Shown here piece by piece: positions 14,748-21,544 of a stretch of 32,044 nucleotides of DNA (its first letter is position 1; each line of letters opens with the position of its first letter). The stretch comes from a virus: the IMG/VR virus record IMGVR_UViG_3300035670_005997, positions 1 through 32,044 of that record. One strand, written 5' to 3'. A program made the position numbers and the translations under genes. The notes beneath the pieces were generated by a model. It worked only from the letters and a program-made list of their open reading frames with translations, was not told where the DNA came from and did not search any database.

Positions 14748-14765
14748 TAAGTACTCACTTACATA
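14744..14765. repeat. Perfect inverted repeat in a divergent intergenic region
   Basis: TATGTAAGT at 14744-14752 and its complement at 14757-14765, with a 4-base loop. It lies between divergent transcription units. The core GTAAGT...ACTCACT recurs at 20686-20702, which ties it to the stem-loop/promoter cassettes. Confidence 0.7.
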
Positions 14766-14767
14766 GC

Positions 14768-14826
14768 GTTGTTTTTGTGCAACAGACCAAAAAAGACCTT
14801 GCATTCTTTGCCAATTGTGCTATACT
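14768..14826 (+). promoter_or_regulatory. Stem-loop + promoter cassette A
   Basis: Stem-loop GTTGT/GCAAC (14768-14783) with a T-rich loop, an A-rich spacer (CCAAAAAAG), then TTGCAT (14799-14804), 16 bases and TATACT (14821-14826). The same order recurs at 20281, 20711, 21451 and 24277. The expected RNA start coincides with the ATG of the GIY-YIG gene. Confidence 0.75.
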
Positions 14827-14832
14827 ATAAAC

Positions 14833-15147
14833 ATGATGAGAAAGAAAAGATCAGATCGAAATCACGTTCTTTATCGTGTTACTTGCATCGATACCGGTGA
14901 CAGTTATATCGGTTTGACAGTTGCAGACGGTCGTGCTTTTCTGCGTTCTGTAAAAGTTCGTTGGCAGAAGCATGTGAGCCGCGCGGTTCGTGAGACAAAA
15001 GATTGGAATTTTTGTCGTGCCCTGCGTGATCTAGCCGATTGCGAGTGGTCGTATGAAGTAATCGAAGTTGTTCGTGGTCGTAAGCCTGCTCATCAGCGTG
15101 AGCGTGAGTTAATTTCAATGTTCGAACCCAGTCTCAATACTTTCTAA
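14833..15147 (+). CDS. GIY-YIG nuclease-domain protein
   Basis: 104 aa from ATG 14833 (ATG 14836 is also possible). The motif set is visible: HVLYRVTCIDTGDSYIGLT gives the Y...YIG pair, VRWQKHVSRA the conserved Arg/His helix, and HQRERELISMFEPSLN the Glu and closing Asn. It is a minimal stand-alone domain without an added DNA-binding module. It may nick DNA, as homing or host-DNA-degrading phage GIY-YIG enzymes do. The start codon lies where the promoter predicts the RNA 5' end, so the message may be leaderless. Confidence 0.75.
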   Translation: MMRKKRSDRNHVLYRVTCIDTGDSYIGLTVADGRAFLRSVKVRWQKHVSRAVRETKDWNFCRALRDLADCEWSYEVIEVVRGRKPAHQRERELISMFEPSLNTF

Positions 15148-15158
15148 GGAGTCTTAAA

Positions 15159-15338
15159 ATGCTTAAAGGTTATCTCTACAGTTATTATGACAACGGTGTG
15201 AAGATTGATGTTTACAAAGATCGCAAGCCCAAGAAAGAAGAAAAGACTTGGACGCCTGAAAGAATGGCTGGGTCTGTGTTCAATCTCGGTCGCAAACAAG
15301 AAACTATGAAAGCGTATGCCTCAAATGCAAGCAGATAA
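15159..15338 (+). CDS. Small basic hypothetical protein
   Basis: 59 aa: MLKGYLYSYYDNGVKIDVYK, then a Lys-rich stretch and ERMAGSVFNLGRKQ. An excellent SD (AAGGAG) precedes ATG 15159. Overlaps the following membrane protein gene by 23 bases. Not recognised. Confidence 0.7.
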   Translation: MLKGYLYSYYDNGVKIDVYKDRKPKKEEKTWTPERMAGSVFNLGRKQETMKAYASNASR

Positions 15339-15546
15339 AATTTTAGAGTGGTCCTCTACCGCAGTTCTATTGGTAGGGGTCTATCTTACCGCAGTCAATA
15401 TCTATCCAATGAATGTCTACATTTCACTTGCCGGAAACTTCGGTTGGCTTGTCGTTGCCGTTCTCTGGCGAAAGTGGTCACTTCTAACGGTGCAGTTGGT
15501 AATTGTCGGAATCTATCTCTACGGTATGTTGACAACATTGAACTAA
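15316..15546 (+). CDS. Three-helix small membrane protein
   Basis: 76 aa. Three membrane helices: STAVLLVGVYLTAVNIY, VYISLAGNFGWLVVAVLW and LTVQLVIVGIYLYGML. The pattern (NIYP, GNF.W, RKWS) is reminiscent of PnuC- or SemiSWEET-like half transporters and of small membrane proteins seen in marine phages; a transport function is only a possibility. ATG 15325 is an alternative start; neither has a strong SD. Confidence 0.65.
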   Translation: MPQMQADKILEWSSTAVLLVGVYLTAVNIYPMNVYISLAGNFGWLVVAVLWRKWSLLTVQLVIVGIYLYGMLTTLN

Positions 15547-15558
15547 ATATGCTATAGT
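15529..15558 (+). promoter_or_regulatory. Sigma70-type promoter with extended -10
   Basis: TTGACA (15529-15534), 18-base spacer, TGC then TATAGT (15553-15558). The -35 overlaps the 3' end of the preceding gene. The expected start, near 15565, gives a leader of ~20 bases for the gene at 15585. Confidence 0.75.
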
Positions 15559-15584
15559 TGTATCTCATACTTTTGGAGAAGATT

Positions 15585-15812
15585 ATGAATGATCCTAAAC
15601 AAGTCGTGGTTGCGGCTATCTTTATATTTTTTATCGTGTTTGTTTTGACATTAATATCGTCTTGGCTTACGATTCTATCATTGAATGTTTTATTTGCTAA
15701 AGAAATTATTGCATTAACAATTCAAAGCGTTTTTTCACTTGCATGGATTAAAATGGTCATCACAGGAATGTTAAGTGGAATAGTAAGAATCACTCATCAA
15801 CAAAGAGGATAA
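15585..15812 (+). CDS. Small membrane protein
   Basis: 75 aa from ATG 15585 with SD GGAGAAG. An upstream in-frame start at 15558 would overlap the promoter. Helices VVVAAIFIFFIVFVLTLI and IALTIQSVFSLAWIKMVITG are visible. First gene behind the promoter at 15529 and 4 bases from the glycine-zipper gene. Not recognised; could be an inner-membrane partner of the two exported proteins that follow. Confidence 0.7.
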   Translation: MNDPKQVVVAAIFIFFIVFVLTLISSWLTILSLNVLFAKEIIALTIQSVFSLAWIKMVITGMLSGIVRITHQQRG

Positions 15813-15816
15813 AAAA

Positions 15817-16290
15817 ATGAAACCCCTAGTTGCCATCATTGCTGGTCTTTTTGCCGCATCAGTTTATGCTGATACAGTAACATACGAAACTGCGAGAGTT
15901 GTCGGTGTTGAACCGATTACTACAAAAAGTTATCGCACAATTCCAAGACAATCGTGTACGATGGTCGAAGAGTATCGTGGTGATGGTCATGCCGCAGTCA
16001 CAGGTGCAATTGTAGGTGGCGTGATCGGTCGTAACGTAGCAAAAGACAAAGATGCTGGTACAGTTGTTGGTGCGATTGTAGGTTCAGCAATTGCAAGTGA
16101 AAATGCAAGACCTGGGGTTCGCATGGTCGAGCGTTGTTCATCCTATCAAGATCGTGAATACTACGAGCGAATTACTGGATACAATGTAACATTTGAGCAT
16201 GAAGGTCAGTTGCGTACCACAAGATTTAGTCGTGATCCCGGAAATATTGTTCGAATAAAAGTTGTGAAAAAAGTTTATGCAATTGAGTAG
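15817..16290 (+). CDS. Exported glycine-zipper (17-kDa-antigen-like) protein
   Basis: 157 aa. Signal peptide MKPLVAIIAGLFAASVYA|D. Residues ~60-90 hold a glycine zipper, AAVTGAIVGGVIGRN and AGTVVGAIVGSAIASENA, as in the 2TM glycine-zipper/17-kDa surface antigen group, which sits in or on the outer membrane. It is followed by a beta-rich domain with YERITGYNVTFEHEGQ, TTRFSRDPGNIVRI. A Cys pair (RQSCTM and ERCSSY) could be a disulfide. SD AGAGGA. In proteobacteria such proteins modify outer-membrane stability; a phage copy suggests alteration of the infected cell's envelope. Confidence 0.8.
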   Translation: MKPLVAIIAGLFAASVYADTVTYETARVVGVEPITTKSYRTIPRQSCTMVEEYRGDGHAAVTGAIVGGVIGRNVAKDKDAGTVVGAIVGSAIASENARPGVRMVERCSSYQDREYYERITGYNVTFEHEGQLRTTRFSRDPGNIVRIKVVKKVYAIE

Positions 16291-16657
16291 GTTTTTACTT
16301 TTCGGTTTGCTATGCACAAATCTCGCACATGCCGAGATTACAGTTGTTGAAGAATTTTCTTCCGACAAAAGCATACATACTGCAAAAGTGCTTTCAAAAG
16401 AACCGATCTATCGTACAATGACGCAGACGGTTTCTAAACCTGTTTGTCGTAGTGTAGTATCATCCACACACTACGGACCAAGAGACAAAGTTGAAGTTGT
16501 TTATCGTGATACCAAAAGATGTAGTAACGAGTTTTCTGTAGAGCAGATAAGGGTCCTAGCAGGGTTCTCTGTCTATTATGAGTACAATGGGAAATACTTT
16601 TCAGCAGTTTTAGATCATGATCCTGGTGAGTATGTTTCAGTTCATTCGGGAAAATAA
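16277..16657 (+). CDS. Exported paralogue of the preceding protein, lacking the glycine zipper
   Basis: 126 aa. Signal peptide MQLSRFLLFGLLCTNLAHA|E. The mature part parallels the upstream protein: AKVLSKEPIYRTMTQTVSKP with CRSV corresponds to ARVVGVEPITTKSYRTIPRQ with SC; a second Cys (KRCSNE) and the ending GFSVYYEYNGKYFS, DHDPGEYVSV match GYNVTFEHEGQ, RDPGNIVRI. The zipper region is missing. ATG 16277 lies inside the 3' end of the upstream gene, so the two are coupled and probably function as a pair. Confidence 0.75.
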   Translation: MQLSRFLLFGLLCTNLAHAEITVVEEFSSDKSIHTAKVLSKEPIYRTMTQTVSKPVCRSVVSSTHYGPRDKVEVVYRDTKRCSNEFSVEQIRVLAGFSVYYEYNGKYFSAVLDHDPGEYVSVHSGK

Positions 16658-16914
16658 TGTTTTATATTTACGGAGCCAGAGAAAGTAAAGGAACAGATAA
16701 AGCAGAAAATCTCTTGATGATTTGTCAGAAAGAGTATAAACTGTTTCTATACAATGAAGATTTCACGTTTAATCAGTTGCAGAAACTTGTTCCAGGAACA
16801 AATGTTGTTCCACATATTTTTGACGGACCGAAGTATGTTGGTGGCGTGAGAGAGTTGTATGATTATTTGTACACAATTGTAAAATTTGATGAGGAAAGAA
16901 ATGATGAAAAGTGA
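16657..16914 (+). CDS. Glutaredoxin-like protein without active-site cysteines
   Basis: 85 aa. The thioredoxin fold is recognisable: FYIYGARES start, LFLYNEDFTFNQLQKLVPG, the cis-Pro block NVVPHIFDGPKYVGG and the last helix VRELYDYL. The CPYC active site, expected right after RES, reads KGTD, so both catalytic cysteines are gone; the only Cys is in helix 1 (MICQKE). It cannot do dithiol chemistry and may be a binding protein or a decayed NrdC-type glutaredoxin. The start overlaps the preceding stop (TAATG). Confidence 0.75.
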   Translation: MFYIYGARESKGTDKAENLLMICQKEYKLFLYNEDFTFNQLQKLVPGTNVVPHIFDGPKYVGGVRELYDYLYTIVKFDEERNDEK

Positions 16915-17209
16915 ATTGCTTAGTGTATATTCAACAATGAGCGAAAAAGATCAAAAGATGTTTCGTGAATGGATCACAGGTATTCTAAAGCAGGAAACTG
17001 CCACCTTGACATTCCAGAAGAAAGATGGTACAATGAGAGTCATGAAGGCATCATTGCGTGAAGATCATATGCCAGTCTTTGAAAAGAAGACTGATACCGT
17101 TCGCAAAGTCAATGATGAAGTGCTTTCAGTTGTAGACTTGGAAAAGAATGAATGGCGTTCTTTCCGTTTTGATTCAATACGAAAGATTGAGTTTTCTTTA
17201 GGAGAGTGA
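16901..17209 (+). CDS. WYL_2/SH3-barrel protein (DUF2693-like)
   Basis: 102 aa from ATG 16901 (GAGGAAAG just upstream). The core TATLTFQKKDGTMRVMKASL, then TVRKVNDEVLSVVDLEKNEW and RSFRFDSI, matches the WYL_2 (DUF2693) Sm/SH3-like barrel found in many T4-type cyanophages and pelagiphages. The N-terminus is a helix (SELLSVYSTMSEKDQKMFRE). Possibly nucleic-acid binding; no experimental role known to me. It precedes the T4-like replication genes. Confidence 0.75.
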   Translation: MMKSELLSVYSTMSEKDQKMFREWITGILKQETATLTFQKKDGTMRVMKASLREDHMPVFEKKTDTVRKVNDEVLSVVDLEKNEWRSFRFDSIRKIEFSLGE

Positions 17210-17211
17210 TC

Positions 17212-18321
17212 ATGAAGTTGTCGAAAATCTCGACACGAGGTGATGATAAGTATGCTGGCATCGAACCCTCTTGGGCAAATCAGCAAGGTACCAAATCTGA
17301 ATTGATGTCAGCATTCAATTGGTACAATTACTTTTGCGGCAAGAAAGAAGCAAAAACTTTTGTCGTAGAGTATCTCCAGTCCCTATCCAAAAAAGAAGAG
17401 ATTGCAACAATTTCTTCTCTTCCCGATTCTCAAATCAATTTACAGTTAGGTTGGCTGGCAAGAATGATGTGCCTTGGTTACAAACCTGATGATGAGACAA
17501 TCAAGTTCTTCAAAGACGAGTTTGCCGAGACATTGGTCAAAGCGAAGTTTGCGAGAGCGAACAAAGTTGTTGAGAAACCATCTGTAGGTCAAGTTGTCAA
17601 CATTCAAGACCGTATCAATGACAAAGCAAACGAAGAGATGGGTGAACTAGAAGGTTTCATTGATGATTTTGTTTTGAATGGATGCAAGTCTAAAGTTGAC
17701 ATTGCCAATTTTATGAAATCTCGTCAGTACTCTTCAGTTGTCGCAAAGCGTATTTGTGATGGTTTCATTGGTCGTGCAAAAGAGATTGAAGAAGCATTAG
17801 AGGGCGGCGATGATCAACTCAAAGAAGGTTACTGCAACTTTACGAAGCCTGAACTCAAGCGATTGAAAGATTTGCTTGATACGATTGTGTCTGAGTCGAA
17901 TCGTATGACTACGGCAAACAAGCCAGTTCGTAAGAAGCGCAAAGTCAAAGAGAAGCCTGCAACAGTTGTTGTGTCTAAACTGAACTACATGCCAGAGTTT
18001 CCTGAGTTAAATCTGAAAAGCGTTCAGCCCGAAAAGATTGTTGGCGCAATGCAAGTCTGGACGTACAATACCAAAACAAAGTTGCTTGGTGTGTACAATG
18101 CCGACAATGCAAAAGGTCTGACTGTAAAGGGAAGCACACTTCAAAACTTCAATACAGAGACATCGATTGGCAAGCGACTACGCAAGCCCGAGGTCGTGTT
18201 GAAAGATTTGATTGATGCTGGCAAAGTGAAACTCAAAAAGATTTTACCAGACTTGACCACGAAAGAATCTGCGATGACTGGTCGAGTGAATTCTGATACT
18301 ATTATAGTGAGGATATTATGA
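17212..18321 (+). CDS. Hypothetical protein upstream of the RNase H region
   Basis: 369 aa from ATG 17212 with SD TTAGGAG. N-terminal helical domain (SELMSAFNWYNYFCGKKEAK, QINLQLGWLARMMCLGYKP), a middle part with DRINDKANEEMGELEGFIDD, a Lys/Arg-rich linker (KPVRKKRKVKEKP) at ~245 and a C-terminal domain with MQVWTYNTKTKLLGVYNA, LQNFNTETSIGKRLRKPEVV. The basic linker suggests DNA association. I recall similar-length hypothetical proteins near rnh in marine T4-type phages, but no function. Confidence 0.75.
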   Translation: MKLSKISTRGDDKYAGIEPSWANQQGTKSELMSAFNWYNYFCGKKEAKTFVVEYLQSLSKKEEIATISSLPDSQINLQLGWLARMMCLGYKPDDETIKFFKDEFAETLVKAKFARANKVVEKPSVGQVVNIQDRINDKANEEMGELEGFIDDFVLNGCKSKVDIANFMKSRQYSSVVAKRICDGFIGRAKEIEEALEGGDDQLKEGYCNFTKPELKRLKDLLDTIVSESNRMTTANKPVRKKRKVKEKPATVVVSKLNYMPEFPELNLKSVQPEKIVGAMQVWTYNTKTKLLGVYNADNAKGLTVKGSTLQNFNTETSIGKRLRKPEVVLKDLIDAGKVKLKKILPDLTTKESAMTGRVNSDTIIVRIL

Positions 18322-18500
18322 GTATTGTAACAAGCGTAGAAGTATATGATCGTGTGGCTCATGTCGAGGCACTCAAAGATGAAATTGAAGTTTTGAAATC
18401 TAGACTTCAAGAGTATGATACTGGCAATTTGAAGACTGCGATTTCTGTTTTAGAGAATCGTGTAAAAGAATTAAGTTCCTGGATTGCACAAAATTACTGA
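18318..18500 (+). CDS. Small coiled-coil protein
   Basis: 60 aa. Two heptad-type helices: HVEALKDEIEVLKSRLQEY and LKTAISVLENRVKELSSWI. Resembles SlyX-like or generic phage coiled-coil proteins. The start and stop both overlap neighbours. Function unknown. Confidence 0.65.
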   Translation: MSIVTSVEVYDRVAHVEALKDEIEVLKSRLQEYDTGNLKTAISVLENRVKELSSWIAQNY

Positions 18501-18796
18501 TGAGTTACGCCCGTTGGTCAAATTCTTGTTGGTATGCATTCTACAATGTCAATGGTTGCCTGTCTCTGTGGTATGATATGGAACATACGATTGACATTCC
18601 ATACGAGGATGCATTGACAATCACAAAAGAAGATGTTATAGTCATGTATGAGTGTACCGAAGAAGAAGCCGAAGAAGCGATGAAGTATGTCGGCTACTTC
18701 CTGAAAGATTACGATCCTAAAGACGTAGAGAAATACATAAAAGAAGATATGGAAATTTTAGATAAATTGATGAAAGAACAAAATGATCCTAGTTGA
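18500..18796 (+). CDS. Conserved small phage protein (SYARWS type)
   Basis: 98 aa. Starts MSYARWSNSCWYAFYNVNG; the S-Y-x-R-W-S opening is common to small phage proteins of unknown role. Acidic C-terminal half (ECTEEEAEEAMKYVGYFL, YIKEDMEILDKLMKEQ). Overlaps the exonuclease gene by 14 bases. Confidence 0.7.
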   Translation: MSYARWSNSCWYAFYNVNGCLSLWYDMEHTIDIPYEDALTITKEDVIVMYECTEEEAEEAMKYVGYFLKDYDPKDVEKYIKEDMEILDKLMKEQNDPS

Positions 18797-19643
18797 TTTG
18801 AATCAGGTAATGATTTCCAATCTCATGATGCAGATTCGTAATGCAAATGAAGTTGATGAAAATCTCATTCGACATATGGTTCTCAATTCGTTGAGAATGT
18901 ACAATGTCAAATTCAAAGAAGAGTATGGCGAGATGGTCATTTGTGCCGATGACAAGAAGTACTGGCGCAGAGAACTGTTTCCATACTACAAAGCAAGTCG
19001 CAAGAAAGCCAGAGAAGAATCTCCGCTTGACTGGAATCTAATCTTTGAATCACTCAATAAGATTCGTGATGAACTCAAAGAAACATTTCCATACAAAGTG
19101 ATTCAAATCGAACATGCTGAGGCCGATGACATCATTGCCACACTTTGTCATGAGTATGGCGTGTATCTGAATGCATCGGAGCAAGAAAAGATTCTGATTC
19201 TTTCAAGTGACAAAGACTTTTTGCAACTGCAAAAATTCGTCAATGTCTATCAATACAGTCCAATGCAAAAAAAGTTTCTCAAAGAGTCAAATCCAGAGCG
19301 ATTCCTCAGAGAACACATTATGAAAGGTGACAAAGGCGATGGAATTCCTAATTTTCTTTCTCCTGATGATATATTTGTATCTGATGGTCGTCAGAAGCCT
19401 GTAACTGAGAAAAAACTAAATACATGGGTAACACAGGACCCGGAGTCGTTTTGCGATGAAGTCATGCTGAGAAATTACAGGCGCAATGAGATGTTGATTG
19501 ATCTGTCTAAAGTTCCAGAAGATTACAAGCAGAGGATTCTAGAAGCCTTTCGGAATGCAATTTCGAATGGTCGGGAAAAGATTTTTAATTATTTTGTCAA
19601 GCATCGTATGAAGATGTTGATGGAACACATACAGGAATTCTAA
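18783..19643 (+). CDS. rnh: T4-type RNase H (FEN-like 5'-3' exonuclease)
   Basis: 286 aa. It aligns by eye with T4 RNase H along its length: ILVDLNQVMISNLM (first Asp), CADDKKYWRRELFPYYKASR, KKAREESPLDWNLIFESLNK, HAEADDIIATL, ILILSSDKDFLQLQ with YQYSPMQKK, and KGDKGDGIPNFLSPDD carrying the last metal-binding acids. The protein removes RNA primers and adjacent DNA from lagging-strand fragments together with gp32 and ligase. Start ATG 18783 lies in the end of the preceding gene. The strongest T4-lineage marker in the window. Confidence 0.92.
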   Translation: MILVDLNQVMISNLMMQIRNANEVDENLIRHMVLNSLRMYNVKFKEEYGEMVICADDKKYWRRELFPYYKASRKKAREESPLDWNLIFESLNKIRDELKETFPYKVIQIEHAEADDIIATLCHEYGVYLNASEQEKILILSSDKDFLQLQKFVNVYQYSPMQKKFLKESNPERFLREHIMKGDKGDGIPNFLSPDDIFVSDGRQKPVTEKKLNTWVTQDPESFCDEVMLRNYRRNEMLIDLSKVPEDYKQRILEAFRNAISNGREKIFNYFVKHRMKMLMEHIQEF

Positions 19644-19645
19644 TT

Positions 19646-20089
19646 ATGCCTATTGATGTAAGTAAACTGACTTTGCCAGAATTGTTCAAACATATCGATG
19701 AGGTTCCTATCAAGGGAAAATCAGCGGCTTTAACTGCAATTGCAAACCTAAGAAAAGACTTAAAGGATCTTTTATACTATACTTTTCGTAAAGATGTAAA
19801 GTTTGAACTGCCTGCGGGCGTTCCTCCATACAAAAGAATGGACATACCTGCAAACATGGGATTGAATCGACTTCCTGCTGAGATGCGAAAGTTTCAGTAT
19901 TTTGTGACTGGAACAAATCTAGAAAAACTTAGACGAGAGAAAATGTTTATTGAAATGCTTGAATCTCTCTCGCCAGAAGAAGCGGATCTTGTGCTTATGG
20001 TAAAAGAAAAGAAGTTCACAAGTTATAAGAGCATTACCAGAAAACTTGCTGAACAAGCAGTTCCAGAAATCTTTAAGGGAGAAAAGTAA
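19646..20089 (+). CDS. DUF6433-like protein of T4-type phages
   Basis: 147 aa. LTLPELFKHIDEVPIKG, LKDLLYYTFRKDVKFELPAG, PPYKRMD, RKFQYFVTGTNLEKLRREKM, FIEMLESLSPEEADLVLMV and KKFTSYKSITRKLAEQAVPE fit a small helical protein found directly near rnh in many T4-type cyanophages, annotated DUF6433. Possibly a replication accessory; no catalytic residues. Two bases separate it from the exonuclease gene. Confidence 0.75.
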   Translation: MPIDVSKLTLPELFKHIDEVPIKGKSAALTAIANLRKDLKDLLYYTFRKDVKFELPAGVPPYKRMDIPANMGLNRLPAEMRKFQYFVTGTNLEKLRREKMFIEMLESLSPEEADLVLMVKEKKFTSYKSITRKLAEQAVPEIFKGEK

Positions 20090-20095
20090 GGCTAT

Positions 20096-20284
20096 ATGGC
20101 TAAGACTAAAAAATATCAAAATTTTCGTGAGTTCTACGAGGACGAGGATCGTCCAGTAAAGAAGCCGAAGATGAAACCCGTCAACGAGTCACAAAAAGAT
20201 AAAGACCGCTTTCGCAAACAATTTCGATTTATGGATCCTCGTGTAGTGGATGAGGATTTTGATGACTTTGAAGAAAGTCAGTAA
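20096..20284 (+). CDS. Small charged protein of T4-type phages
   Basis: 62 aa, highly charged: KTKKYQNFREFYEDEDRP, a Lys-rich middle, FRFMDPRVVDEDFDDFEE. The NFREFYEDED type start is seen in small proteins after DUF6433-like genes in related phages. No domain. Its TAA begins cassette B. Confidence 0.65.
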   Translation: MAKTKKYQNFREFYEDEDRPVKKPKMKPVNESQKDKDRFRKQFRFMDPRVVDEDFDDFEESQ

Positions 20285-20340
20285 GCACTAACTAACACTA
20301 CCAAAATAGTCCTTGACATTTCGCAAAAATTGAGTAAAAT
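20281..20340 (+). promoter_or_regulatory. Stem-loop-type promoter cassette B (no stem)
   Basis: CACTAAC...ACACTACCAAAATAG followed by TTGACA (20313-20318), 16 bases and TAAAAT (20335-20340). The stretch ACACTACCAAAA is shared with cassette C at 20727, but the hairpin arm upstream is missing. It drives the gene starting at 20372. Confidence 0.75.
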
Positions 20341-20371
20341 GGATACTGTGATAAACGAATTGGAGGACGAA

Positions 20372-20689
20372 ATGGTAGACGGACTTAAAGAGTATCTTGA
20401 GCATATCAAAGCAGACTATCGCAAAGGGTATGGTAGTCGTGATGATGAGATTGCTCAAGAATTCATCCGCAAATTTGAAGCAGGTCTTGAAGTCGAAGTC
20501 GGCAACAAGTACCTCAAGGTCATCACAAACCGATCTGTACACTCCTTCATTTGCCTGAAAGACATGGGCAAGTTCGCAAAGGGTGACATTCTCAAAGCCG
20601 CTTCTTGGCGGTCTCCAGCAAAAAACTTTCCCCGTGGCAACATCATAGCCCGCAAGTACGGCGCTACGAGTTGGACTGGGGCTATGTAA
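20372..20689 (+). CDS. Conserved small phage protein
   Basis: 105 aa from ATG 20372 with SD GGAGG. Upstream in-frame starts (20330, 20339) fall inside the -10 box, so they cannot be used from this promoter. LKEYLEHIKADYRKGYG, EIAQEFIRKFEAGLEVEVGN, HSFICLKDMGKFAKGDILKA, and the end ATSWTGAM. The last part resembles a family of small phage proteins that end in W(T/S)GAM. Soluble; function unknown. Confidence 0.75.
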   Translation: MVDGLKEYLEHIKADYRKGYGSRDDEIAQEFIRKFEAGLEVEVGNKYLKVITNRSVHSFICLKDMGKFAKGDILKAASWRSPAKNFPRGNIIARKYGATSWTGAM

Positions 20690-20702
20690 GTGAGTACTCA
20701 CT
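20689..20702. repeat. 14-base perfect palindrome after a stop codon
   Basis: AGTGAGTACTCACT is self-complementary and begins in the stop codon of the upstream gene. Related to the inverted repeat at 14744-14765. Confidence 0.6.
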
Positions 20703-20710
20703 AACTAAGG

Positions 20711-20781
20711 GTGTTGCGCTTCTGCAACACTACCAAAAAAGCCCAAAAATACCTTGACTTTTCCATGGATCCGTGTAGAAT
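20711..20781 (+). promoter_or_regulatory. Stem-loop + promoter cassette C
   Basis: Perfect 7-base stem GTGTTGC/GCAACAC (20711-20717, 20724-20730), then ACTACCAAAAAAG, TTGACT (20754-20759), 16 bases and TAGAAT (20776-20781). The promoter end and leader are repeated exactly in cassette D. Confidence 0.85.
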
Positions 20782-20800
20782 AGTAAATGTAGTGATTGAT
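20771..20800 (+). repeat. 30-base direct repeat, copy 1 (promoter -10 and leader)
   Basis: Identical over 30 bases to 21501-21530. It spans the -10 box, the transcription start and most of the leader, up to the SD. After it both copies continue A(T/C)GGAGA. Confidence 0.9.
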
Positions 20801-20812
20801 ATGGAGATTGAG

Positions 20813-21022
20813 ATGAAAACAGAAACCCCTTCTTTTGAGATGTTTACTTCCGCCGGTGATCGTGTTGTGGCTGATCTAGTTGAGTTTGCTAAGACCCACA
20901 ATCTTTCTTACCCAGTTGTCATGAGTATGATGGACGCTATCGGCACAGATGAGCGTTTCGGTGAGATTACCGACACGGCAGTTCGTGAAGTAATCGGTGA
21001 AGAACTCGGTTGGTACGTTTAA
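20813..21022 (+). CDS. Small early-type protein
   Basis: 69 aa from ATG 20813, behind cassette C; GGAG 6 bases upstream. In-frame ATG 20801 lies where the sister cassette has ACG, which argues against it. SFEMFTSAGDRVVADLVEFA, NLSYPVVMSMMDAIG, AVREVIGEELGWYV: helical, soluble. Not recognised. Confidence 0.7.
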   Translation: MKTETPSFEMFTSAGDRVVADLVEFAKTHNLSYPVVMSMMDAIGTDERFGEITDTAVREVIGEELGWYV

Positions 21023-21033
21023 GGAGATTTGGA

Positions 21034-21282
21034 ATGAATACGAAAATTATTATTGATGGTCTGAAGAATTCCCAGAAGTTTCGTGCGATTATCAACGGCG
21101 TTGTGATCGGCGATTGTCAGGTAAAAGATTTACTGGGTAATCGATTCATGCAGAGAGAGCAGAGGGTTGCCGTGTGGAATGCTCTGATGAAAATTGGAAC
21201 GAGCCGCCGCATTAATCTTGGTTGTTGCACTAGTTTTGCTGGCCGAGATCAAGGCGTTGATATTCAAGTTGATTTGCTTTAA
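21034..21282 (+). CDS. Small hypothetical protein
   Basis: 82 aa from ATG 21034 (SD AAGGAG). MNTKIIIDGLKNSQKFRAII at the start, an alternating beta-like N-terminus, and a C-terminal cysteine pair (GCCTSFAG). Second gene behind cassette C. Not recognised. Confidence 0.7.
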   Translation: MNTKIIIDGLKNSQKFRAIINGVVIGDCQVKDLLGNRFMQREQRVAVWNALMKIGTSRRINLGCCTSFAGRDQGVDIQVDLL

Positions 21283-21291
21283 GGAGTTGTT

Positions 21292-21450
21292 ATGAGTAGC
21301 GAAAAATTAAATCGAATGTTTGATTATCTTGATAGTCTGAAAAAGTCTGGCACCGTCAATATGATGTGGTCCAGTAAGTATCTTGAGTATATGTTTGGTG
21401 TTAATTCCGCTGAAGCAAAGCGGGTTCTCTTACAATGGATGAGCAAATAG
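21292..21450 (+). CDS. Small hypothetical protein, 52 aa
   Basis: MSSEKLNRMFDYLDSLKKSG, then MWSSKYLEYMFGV and AEAKRVLLQWMSK: a short helical protein with an HTH-like feel (an arm followed by LEYMFGVNSAEAKRVL). ATG 21292 has a strong SD (AAGGAG, 6 bases spacing). Last gene before cassette D. Confidence 0.65.
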   Translation: MSSEKLNRMFDYLDSLKKSGTVNMMWSSKYLEYMFGVNSAEAKRVLLQWMSK

Positions 21451-21511
21451 TTGTTGTATTTGTGCAACAAGTGAAAAAAGTCCTTGACATTTTGCCAGAA
21501 CCGTGTAGAAT
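21451..21511 (+). promoter_or_regulatory. Stem-loop + promoter cassette D
   Basis: Stem TTGTTG(T)/(G)CAACAA (21451-21470) immediately after a TAG stop, GTGAAAAAAG, TTGACA (21484-21489), 16 bases and TAGAAT (21506-21511). Same layout as cassette C. Confidence 0.85.
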
Positions 21512-21530
21512 AGTAAATGTAGTGATTGAT
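21501..21530 (+). repeat. 30-base direct repeat, copy 2
   Basis: Exact match to 20771-20800 (see there). Confidence 0.9.
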
Positions 21531-21544
21531 ACGGAGACTTTGAA

